From Spirochaetaceae bacterium (GTDB taxonomy: Bacteria; Spirochaetota; Spirochaetia; Sphaerochaetales; Sphaerochaetaceae), in the NCBI GenBank assembly GCA_003454065.1, contig DMKZ01000138.1:1-13857 (forward strand): a DNA stretch of 13,857 bases. The letters are read 5' to 3'. The position numbers and the translations under genes are program-made. Of the stretch, positions 6,678 through 12,858 are shown piece by piece; within the stretch, counting starts at the first letter, position 1, and each line of letters starts with the position of its first letter. Under the pieces are notes generated by a model. The model made no database searches and had not been told where the DNA came from. It saw nothing but the letters and a program-made list of their open reading frames with translations.

Positions 6678-7085
6678 TCATTTCCACCTTCTAAGCGTGA
6701 GCTTAACGTTCTGTTGCAAATCCTGCTTTTCCTCTACAACATTATAACCCATGTCCTTGACTTTATCCAAGACGTTTTCATAGGCGTATTGCCTTGTGAT
6801 CTTATTAAGAATATCCTCCTGCTTAAGACCTGTGAACGTCTCTATGGCCCACCAATCAGCCACGAACTCGTAATTCTTATCGACTTTTCTGACCCCTATG
6901 CTGTACTTGCATCCGGTTTTTATCTCCATGATGCAGTTCTCGATTATCTCATCCTTCCCATAACCTTGAACTGTAATCAGCTGATCGTTCTGCGCCTCGA
7001 TAAATTTCATGTTGATATTAGTCAGCGCCTTTTTAAGAATCGTCAGATCTTTGATTGTTGTATCGATTTTTGAAATATGCGACAT
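6678..7085 (-). CDS. DUF1257 / Ycf35-like protein
   Basis: This 135-residue protein matches the DUF1257 (Ycf35) pattern from end to end. It has MSHISKIDTTIKDLTILKKA at the start, VQGYG near residue 40, GCKYSIGVRK, the hallmark YEFVADWWAIE near 72-82, then TRQYAYENVLDKVKDMGYNV, and LTLRRWK at the extreme C-terminus. Family members occur in cyanobacteria and plastids (ycf35) and in scattered other bacteria. Their biochemical role is not established to my knowledge. The start is fixed by the conserved MSH. No Shine-Dalgarno precedes it: the 9 bases before the ATG are AAAATAATT, directly after the U tract of a terminator. It sits between the tube gene and the Afp12-like gene and abuts the latter. 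It could be an assembly factor or chaperone of the CIS, which is inference from position. Confidence 0.85.
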   Translation of the reverse strand: MSHISKIDTTIKDLTILKKALTNINMKFIEAQNDQLITVQGYGKDEIIENCIMEIKTGCKYSIGVRKVDKNYEFVADWWAIETFTGLKQEDILNKITRQYAYENVLDKVKDMGYNVVEEKQDLQQNVKLTLRRWK

Positions 7086-7094
7086 AATTATTTT

Positions 7095-7136
7095 AAAAAA
7101 AATATGCCCTTCCTATATCATAGAAAGGACATATTT
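7095..7136 (-). terminator. Intrinsic terminator after the tube gene
   Basis: On the minus strand a 17-bp stem (arms 7136-7120 and 7116-7100, two G-U pairs, 3-nt loop) runs directly into a U tract, giving eight consecutive T (7102-7095). It starts 25 bases after the tube stop and ends 9 bases before the next start codon. It should end a large share of transcripts after the tube gene, with read-through supplying the downstream genes. On the plus strand it has only three T after the stem, so it acts in one direction. Confidence 0.9.
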
Positions 7137-7160
7137 GCTGCTAAAAAGACGAACTACGGA

Positions 7161-7592
7161 TTAACTCCACTTCGCATCTTCATAGACGAAGGAAATCTTC
7201 TCCTGGTTGACGCCCATCTTGTCAATACTCGAAAGGTCGGACATTGTCCAAGCGCACGGTACGCAGTTGAAGAGATCCCTTCTCATAATCTCGTCCGTAC
7301 CGTTCCTATCAAGGAAGATGATAGACACCGACTTCTGCTCAGGCGTTCCTCTCTCAACGGTGTTCCACCACTCTTTGAGCGTGTTGTCCCTCGGATCGGC
7401 ATTTCTGGTAAGCGTGACGGTGTCATACTTGACCTTTCCGACAACCTTCCTCGGATTCTTATCCATTCCACCCATGTCATCAGCAACTTCAGCTGTTGCT
7501 CCAAGTCCCTCAACTGAAACGAAGTTAGCGTAATCAACGCCATCGATCGAAACCTTGAAATAAGCCCTATTGGTAGGTGAATAATCTGCCAT
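7161..7592 (-). CDS. Inner tube protein (T4 gp19 / Afp1 family)
   Basis: This 143-residue protein has the tail-tube pattern: an N-terminal YFKVSIDGVDYANFVSVEGL, a flexible loop with NPRKVVGKVKYDTVTLTRNA, TLKEWWNTVERG, KSVSIIFLDRNGTDEIMRR, and the closing strand FVYEDAKWS after NQEKISF. Length is normal for the family (about 140-150). Subunits form hexameric rings that stack into the tube driven out by sheath contraction; cargo, if any, is carried within or on it. The ribosome-binding site AAAAGGAGG (7608-7600) is 7 bases from the ATG and is the strongest in the window, fitting a subunit needed in high copy. Only one tube gene is visible, whereas Afp has two. Confidence 0.95.
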   Translation of the reverse strand: MADYSPTNRAYFKVSIDGVDYANFVSVEGLGATAEVADDMGGMDKNPRKVVGKVKYDTVTLTRNADPRDNTLKEWWNTVERGTPEQKSVSIIFLDRNGTDEIMRRDLFNCVPCAWTMSDLSSIDKMGVNQEKISFVYEDAKWS

Positions 7593-7599
7593 AATAATT

Positions 7600-7608
7600 C
7601 CTCCTTTT
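7600..7608 (-). promoter_or_regulatory. Very strong ribosome-binding site of the tube gene
   Basis: AAAAGGAGG is nearly a full complement of the 16S rRNA tail and is placed 7 bases before the ATG at 7592. Neighbouring genes have weaker sites, so translation of the tube protein should be the highest in the cluster. Confidence 0.85.
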
Positions 7609-7629
7609 CTTTATTATGCAAATCTATAT

Positions 7630-7649
7630 AAAAACTCTTGCGAGCCTTT
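7630..7649 (-). other. Small hairpin with GCAA tetraloop between sheath 1 and tube
   Basis: On the minus strand an 8-bp stem with two G-U pairs closes a GCAA (GNRA-type) loop and ends in five U residues. It begins 5 bases after the sheath stop codon. It is weak and AU-rich at the base, so strong termination is unlikely. It might slow polymerase, mark an RNA processing site, or stabilise the downstream tube mRNA. Confidence 0.4.
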
Positions 7650-7654
7650 ATCTA

Positions 7655-8872
7655 TTAGCTATCGCTCTCCGTCTTCTGCGAAACTCTGAAGACAACGAAC
7701 TCTGCAGGTTTAGCAGGCGCCAGACCGATTTCACAAACGACATATCCCAAATCCCTTGACTCGGGAGGGTTAAGCTCATCATCGCATCTGACATAGAAAG
7801 CTTCCTCGGGCGTATCTCCGAAGAGCGCACCCGATCTCCAAATGCCAAGCAGGAAAGCAGTGATGTTCCTCACTATCTTCTTCCACAAATCCCTCGTATT
7901 GGGTTCGAATACGACCCAGTTCGTACCATTCTGGAGAGCCTGCTCGACCATGCAGAACAGCCTTCTGATGTTGACATATCTCCACTCCGGATCGCTGCTG
8001 ATCGTTCTTGCGCCCCAAACCCTGATTCCTCTGTTCGGGAACTCTCTGATACAATTGATCCCCTTCGGGTTCAAGAGCTCCTGCTCTGCATCGGTAAGGT
8101 TGTATTTCAAACCGATAGCGGTCTTGAAAATCTCGTTTGCCGGAGCCTTGTGAACACCTCTCGTTCCATCGACTCTGCCGTAAACGCCGCAAATTCCGCC
8201 ACTTGGCGGTACATAAACGTTCTGATCGTGTACGGGATCATACATCTGAACCCATGGGAAATAATAAGCACCCATCATTGAATCTCTGGGCTTCGGTATG
8301 GTATCGATGCCACCAGTCAACGTCTCAGGACTATCGAGAACTGCGAATCTGAAGCGCATTCTCGCGCAATGCGAAAGGATTGCATCCTGCGCAGCAGGAT
8401 CCGTTACTCCAGGAGCGCAAACCAAAGCAATATCTGGAATCTCATCGAAAAGGAAAAGTCCGCTTTTCTTCCCGAGTCCCTCGTCCTTGCCGATTATAAG
8501 CTTGGCTATTCCATCGGGATTCTTGATTTCCACAGGTTCCTTCTTCTCTTCCTTCTTAGCATCGGCCTTATCGCCTGCCTTTGCAGGAGCGGCATCCTTC
8601 TTCTTGGCCGGCTCAGCCAAGTTGTTGATGAAGCACTTGGTGCCGCCATTCTGGAAGAACTGGTAAACGGCATGTCCGAGCCATCCGCCCTCGTGCATTC
8701 CACCGAAAGTCTTGGTGTACTGCGTCCAGTTCGTAACCAAAGTCGCCTGATTGATTGGTCCCTTCTCAGCTACGCCCAAAAATCCTACTATATTGGTCGC
8801 GCCAGCCTCAATAGGCTTCGAACCACTTGAAATCTCCTCTACATATACGCCAGGAGTCTGATAATTCGGCAT
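7655..8872 (-). CDS. Contractile sheath protein, first paralogue (short form)
   Basis: This 405-residue protein starts with the sheath arm MPNYQTPGVYVEEIS and VGFLGVAEKGPINQATLV. The conserved C-terminal part has NVYVPPSGGICGVYGRVD, GINCIREFPNRGIRVWGART, SSDPEWRYVNIRRLF, WVVFEPNTRDLWKKI, FLLGIWRSGALFG and EEAFYVRCDDELNPPESRD. Residues 86-117 are a low-complexity Lys/Ala/Glu segment that replaces the middle domain seen in the second sheath, explaining the shorter length. Afp-type systems also have short sheath forms, so this is probably a functional variant and perhaps the main trunk subunit, given its position next to the tube gene. The ATG at 8872 is preceded by AAGGAAGGGTG. Contraction of this polymer powers injection. 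The C-terminal extended strand expected for inter-subunit links is present. Confidence 0.96.
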   Translation of the reverse strand: MPNYQTPGVYVEEISSGSKPIEAGATNIVGFLGVAEKGPINQATLVTNWTQYTKTFGGMHEGGWLGHAVYQFFQNGGTKCFINNLAEPAKKKDAAPAKAGDKADAKKEEKKEPVEIKNPDGIAKLIIGKDEGLGKKSGLFLFDEIPDIALVCAPGVTDPAAQDAILSHCARMRFRFAVLDSPETLTGGIDTIPKPRDSMMGAYYFPWVQMYDPVHDQNVYVPPSGGICGVYGRVDGTRGVHKAPANEIFKTAIGLKYNLTDAEQELLNPKGINCIREFPNRGIRVWGARTISSDPEWRYVNIRRLFCMVEQALQNGTNWVVFEPNTRDLWKKIVRNITAFLLGIWRSGALFGDTPEEAFYVRCDDELNPPESRDLGYVVCEIGLAPAKPAEFVVFRVSQKTESDS

Positions 8873-8900
8873 ATTTCACCCTTCCTTATGAATATAGATT

Positions 8901-9440
8901 TTACCTAACATCGCTGGATATCGCACGTTCTCTAGCACGAACGAATTCAGACCCGTTAAGCGAATTCATACCAACATAGACTTCATACTGCAGTTTCAAA
9001 CTGTAACTGCCGTTGAGACCATCATTCACCCTTGAAGCATCCGCGTTCTTTATTATGGGCTCGACATATACGTTCTGTTCCGTATTCATATGCCAATTGT
9101 AATCGCCTACCTCTATGACAGGATTATCCTTCAGATAGCGTGCGATCATCCCATACAATTTCAGAACGGACTTCATATCCTTCCCTTTCACCAAAACAGT
9201 GAAAATCATATGGAAATAAGAAGGCGCAGGGTACATCTTCTCATCAAAAACCACCTGGTCGCCATTCTTATCAAACAGATACTGCCAAATGTCGTTTACT
9301 TGCAATTCGTAAGCTGCATCCGCTTTATCTGTTTTCTTCAGTATATTAGACAAATTTTTTTCCTTTGTCAAGTTTTCAAGCTTTTCCTCGAACTTCTCAT
9401 ATACGTAGCTGAATATGTCGCTTTGCAGTATCTCGCCCAT
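8901..9440 (-). CDS. Probable sheath/tube terminator or cap protein (Pvc16/Afp16-like, DUF4255-type)
   Basis: The product is 179 residues from the ATG at 9440, or 192 from a TTG at 9479. I prefer the ATG because AAGGGTGG precedes it, similar to the site used by the next gene. The TTG has no clear ribosome-binding site and overlaps the baseplate gene by 8 bp. The core reads PSYFHMIFTVLVKGKDMKSV, MIARYLKDNPVIEVGDYNW, NVYVEPIIKNADASRVNDGL and LKLQYEVYVGMNSL. This arrangement (a strand with a long helix, then DNPVI, then a closing strand with xLxYEVxV) is what I know from the Pvc16/Afp16 N-terminal family, which caps the trunk and stops its growth. The similarity is moderate, so the call is less certain than for the sheath or tube. 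It lies 28 bp before sheath 1. Confidence 0.7.
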   Translation of the reverse strand: MGEILQSDIFSYVYEKFEEKLENLTKEKNLSNILKKTDKADAAYELQVNDIWQYLFDKNGDQVVFDEKMYPAPSYFHMIFTVLVKGKDMKSVLKLYGMIARYLKDNPVIEVGDYNWHMNTEQNVYVEPIIKNADASRVNDGLNGSYSLKLQYEVYVGMNSLNGSEFVRARERAISSDVR

Positions 9441-9471
9441 ACTTATATCCACCCTTGAGCAGCATGTCTGA

Positions 9472-12456
9472 TCAGCCAAGCCGCTGCTCTATCTCTATCT
9501 CCTTCATGAATGGCATCTCGTCTTCCTCGATACGTATTTCCTCGACGGTAAGCCCGCGCTCGACATCGAAAATCGTCACATTCAATATGCGCTGGATCGA
9601 ATCTATGCCCTCAAGCTTCTTCAGGATCATGGCTATCGTAACCGAAGACATTATCCTCCAGCCGCCACCGTCTTCGCCACCGTAAAGGGGGTGGAAGAAC
9701 TTCTGCATCTCCCTGGTTATCTTGGCTTCCTCTGCCTCGAAATCAAAATAATTGCTCTTGAAAACAACAGACAGCTTGAGGTCGAATTTCCTATATGACG
9801 GACCCTCGACCGAAACGGTGGTGCCGATCACCTTCCTTTCGTTCAGGAACGACTTGACCTGCTTGATAAGCTCCTTAGACGGTTTGAGTTCGAAGTTGAA
9901 GCCTGCCGACATATCGGATGTAGGTATTATGACCATTCTGGCCTCTCCGAACCTGTTGCTCTCCTTGCAGCAATGAGCGCGTCCTACGGCCGGAGTCGCC
10001 TCTTTCGCCAACCACTCGTAGTCCTCGGGCGTAACCGCCCTGTCAAGGCTCTTAAGCAAGCCTGCGGCCCTTCCTTTGAGTTCGTCTATCGTCTCTATGT
10101 CGCTTCCGCCTTCCGCAGGGAACGGATTATCGCATCCGTCTATGAAAGGTATGCTGTTCGAAAGATATTGAAGCTTGTGCGCAACGACATTCCCTCTCTT
10201 GCCGCCTCCGGTCATATACTTGAGGATCTTTACCGTATATTTGTTGAAATCCGGGTTTATGCCGTTCGTTCCATCTCCGAATATGATTTTCGATTCCGCA
10301 TAGTCAACAACGAAATGACGCGAGAAGGAATTGGAATTGTAGAAGTTGGGCACTTCCTTGTACCGCACCCATACGCTCCCGTCCGGATCCTCTATATAGC
10401 ACTCCTTTATGCCTTCCCTGACCATCAGCTGGATCTCTTCGTTGCTCGGCTTTCCGCCTTCTTTGACTACGATGTCGATTCCTGGAAGTATGCTGTTCGA
10501 CGAAGGCTTATAGGATCTCGTCGCAGAGTTATACGACGAAAGTATTTCGTTCGTATGGGTGCTTGCATTGCTGATCCTCACGCAATTGAGCAATATCCCC
10601 TTTATAGTGGGCACTCGATCGAAATTACCATTCACTTTTATCGCCCGCATCCAATACAGCTCCTTGCCGAAAAGCTCATGCATCCTCATGTTGCCTTCGG
10701 AAGCGAAGTTTATGAAACCGGACTCGCGGAACCCGTTCGTGGTATCAGTCGTACTTATGTTCTCCCACTTCACTCCGTTCCATATCTGCCACTCTATCGC
10801 CACCTTATTCTCTTCCTCGCTGTCGGGAAGCATTCCGAGAAGCGAAGAGCCCATATCCAGATCCTTGGCTATCTCATCGACTCTGAAGTAAATGGGGAAA
10901 GTTCCAGTCGAAACCGGAGCGTTCAAACCCAGATACAAAGAAGGAAGCTCCTCCCTGTCGATATCAAGCAAAACCGTTTCCTGCTTGCTTTCGTGCCTGC
11001 TGCAAAGATACGGGAACTCCTTCCACTTGAAATTGCTGTATTGGATTATGTTGCTGAAATACCTATCGAACGGCTCGTATCCTATCCTCATCCTCTCGAA
11101 CAGAGGCGATTGCACTTGGGCGTCGAATTTCCATTCCTGAATGCCCGTGTCTTCGTTTATCTCATAATGACCGCCCACGCCGAGGTTCTGACTTATCAGA
11201 CGAATCCTCAGCCAATACGCCTTTATGCCGTCAACGCCCACAGTGGAGATGTTCTTCGGGATTGTGAATGTTATCTTTCCTGATTTGGTGAATTTCTGAG
11301 TCCCGTCCTCATACCCCTCGAGAACTTTCACCCATCTGTCGCCATTATAATACTCCAACGGGAATTCCGCCAGAGAATTCGCCTGAATGTCATCCGTATT
11401 GTTGTCACTCAGCGTGAATTCGAATTGAACCTTCAGTCCGGGATGCGAGAATATGTCGTTATTGGCCAAATACAAAGCCTCGTCATAAGACGGATCTTCG
11501 GAAAATATCTTGAACACGTTGCCTTGATCGACCGGACTGTACAAGCCGCGGCTGCAAGTCAGCATCACATCGGGGGCGAATCCGTCGCCGGTATATAGAA
11601 GCTTCAGCTTCAGAGCCCTTATCGAAAACGGATTTATGGTTCCTGCGACGGACATGTCGGGATAGTCAACCAAGACGGCCTTCAAATACAACTTCTCATC
11701 CTCGCCATCTCTCAAAGCGACGGGCTTGATATCGTAGATTCCGGAGAAATAAAGCGTATTCGGCTTGTCTTCGGCCTTATAATACGTATATGACGGATTA
11801 TAGCTGACCCAGCTGTCACCGTTGTAATATTCCCACTTGATATAGCTTATGAACTCGTCCTTCTGAGAAGCAATGTCCTTTCCGGCATCGAACTCCACCT
11901 GCAAAGTATGCCCTAAAACCAAATTGGCTATCGCAGGCGATTCCAAATAAAGCTCATGAACCACTGAATTTTGGGAATCGAAAAGCAAAAAGCTCGAAAA
12001 CTCTCCGTTGTCCCCCTTCTGTATCTCATCCCATTTCTCGCCATCGCGATTGACGCACGTGTCGATCGTGATATTACGAGCGACCAAACCGGATTCGGAC
12101 TCGAATATGATCGGCGGACCGCCAGACCCAACCGAACCCACTTGAACCCCCTGTTTTATGGCAACATCCCTGGTTCTGTTCGGATTTATGAAAAATTGAA
12201 GGATAGTGGATGCGCATTTAGGCGGCTTGAGCGTGAAGCCGAGCATATCCAAAAGCGCGATATACGTCTTCGTAGGTATTTTGTTGATCCTATGCAATGT
12301 CATTTCGGTCATCCATGAGAACAGCGACAGAAGCGTCATTCCCGGATCGGAAATATTCCTATTGGTCCATTCCGGACAATACCTCGGTATCAGCCTGACG
12401 GCCTCTTCCTTTATATCATCGTACTTCCTATCATCAAGCTCTATCGTAGGTATCAA
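9472..12456 (-). CDS. Large baseplate J / gp6-type protein (Afp11-like)
   Basis: About 994 residues. The N-terminus IPTIELDDRKYDDIKEEAVR, RYCPEWTNRNISDPGMTLLS and LFSWMTEMTLHRINKIP is the hallmark of the Afp11-type putative baseplate assembly family. The middle carries several beta modules with EYYNGDSWV, EYYNGDRWVKV and IWNGVKWENI, a repeated YNGDxW-type motif. The last quarter is the baseplate J domain: AEGGSDIETIDELKGRAAGL, DRAVTPEDYEWLAKEA, FLNERKVIGTTVSVEGPSY, then HPLYGGEDGGGWR. This protein forms the baseplate wedge with the tail-protein-I partner. The start is most likely TTG at 12456: GGAGG (12467-12463) sits 6 bases upstream and the residual N-terminus fits the family. An upstream in-frame TTG at 12471 would overlap this ribosome-binding site. 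Length is within the large range seen for CIS members. Confidence 0.93.
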   Translation of the reverse strand: MIPTIELDDRKYDDIKEEAVRLIPRYCPEWTNRNISDPGMTLLSLFSWMTEMTLHRINKIPTKTYIALLDMLGFTLKPPKCASTILQFFINPNRTRDVAIKQGVQVGSVGSGGPPIIFESESGLVARNITIDTCVNRDGEKWDEIQKGDNGEFSSFLLFDSQNSVVHELYLESPAIANLVLGHTLQVEFDAGKDIASQKDEFISYIKWEYYNGDSWVSYNPSYTYYKAEDKPNTLYFSGIYDIKPVALRDGEDEKLYLKAVLVDYPDMSVAGTINPFSIRALKLKLLYTGDGFAPDVMLTCSRGLYSPVDQGNVFKIFSEDPSYDEALYLANNDIFSHPGLKVQFEFTLSDNNTDDIQANSLAEFPLEYYNGDRWVKVLEGYEDGTQKFTKSGKITFTIPKNISTVGVDGIKAYWLRIRLISQNLGVGGHYEINEDTGIQEWKFDAQVQSPLFERMRIGYEPFDRYFSNIIQYSNFKWKEFPYLCSRHESKQETVLLDIDREELPSLYLGLNAPVSTGTFPIYFRVDEIAKDLDMGSSLLGMLPDSEEENKVAIEWQIWNGVKWENISTTDTTNGFRESGFINFASEGNMRMHELFGKELYWMRAIKVNGNFDRVPTIKGILLNCVRISNASTHTNEILSSYNSATRSYKPSSNSILPGIDIVVKEGGKPSNEEIQLMVREGIKECYIEDPDGSVWVRYKEVPNFYNSNSFSRHFVVDYAESKIIFGDGTNGINPDFNKYTVKILKYMTGGGKRGNVVAHKLQYLSNSIPFIDGCDNPFPAEGGSDIETIDELKGRAAGLLKSLDRAVTPEDYEWLAKEATPAVGRAHCCKESNRFGEARMVIIPTSDMSAGFNFELKPSKELIKQVKSFLNERKVIGTTVSVEGPSYRKFDLKLSVVFKSNYFDFEAEEAKITREMQKFFHPLYGGEDGGGWRIMSSVTIAMILKKLEGIDSIQRILNVTIFDVERGLTVEEIRIEEDEMPFMKEIEIEQRLG

Positions 12457-12460
12457 AATC

Positions 12461-12467
12461 CACCTCC
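12461..12467 (-). promoter_or_regulatory. Ribosome-binding site that decides the TTG start of the baseplate J gene
   Basis: GGAGGTG on the minus strand lies just before TTG at 12456, with 6 bases between GGAGG and the start codon. It directly follows the TGA of the gp25 gene, so the two genes are almost contiguous and probably translationally coupled. Confidence 0.75.
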
Positions 12468-12854
12468 TCAATTATTGGACATATCTACGGAATAATCTGT
12501 CGTATTCTCGAGATTCATCCCGACCATATCATATACTATCGAGATATTGACCGTATTCCTATGGTCAGGATCCACCTCGCCTGTGACTTGCTTCAGCTTT
12601 ATCCTCGGCTCCCATCTCTCCAATGCTTGCTTTATATAATATTCCGCCAAGGATATGGTTTGCGGAGAATCGGGAAGAAAAACCATGTCGTTCACTTTGC
12701 AGCCGAATTCCGGCTCGAGGAAAAACTCCCCCGGAGATACGCTCAAAATCATCCGAACCGAATCCTCTATGCTGCGCACAGGATCGGCCATCTCTATCCC
12801 GCCATAGACATCGCTTGCGACAGGAAACGCTATTCCTTTAATCGGTCTTGCCAT
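12468..12854 (-). CDS. Baseplate subunit, gp25 / GPW family (Afp9-like)
   Basis: This is a 128-residue protein. Family landmarks are MADPVRSIEDSVRMILSVSP, GEFFLEPEFGCKVNDMVF and QALERWEPRIKLKQVTGEVD, in which the SPGE, PEFG and RWEPRI blocks are the gp25 signatures. The C-terminus forms a strand (TVNISIVYDMVGM) typical of the domain. gp25 ties the sheath to the baseplate and primes sheath assembly in phage T4, Afp and type VI systems. The ATG at 12854 lies 4 bp after the preceding stop, with a weak AAGAAGTG ribosome-binding site, so coupling to the upstream gene is likely. Confidence 0.94.
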   Translation of the reverse strand: MARPIKGIAFPVASDVYGGIEMADPVRSIEDSVRMILSVSPGEFFLEPEFGCKVNDMVFLPDSPQTISLAEYYIKQALERWEPRIKLKQVTGEVDPDHRNTVNISIVYDMVGMNLENTTDYSVDMSNN

Positions 12855-12858
12855 AATA

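Noticed and set aside
7105..7155. Possible promoter for the DUF1257 gene with TATGAT in the terminator loop region
   Set aside because: The -10-like box is decent, but the element 17 bp upstream (TTTAGC) is a poor -35 and the region is explained by the terminator stem. It remains a possibility only if RNA ends are found there.
9973..11283. Plus-strand frame of 436 codons opposite the baseplate J gene
   Set aside because: The minus-strand protein has strong family motifs throughout; the antisense frame has none.
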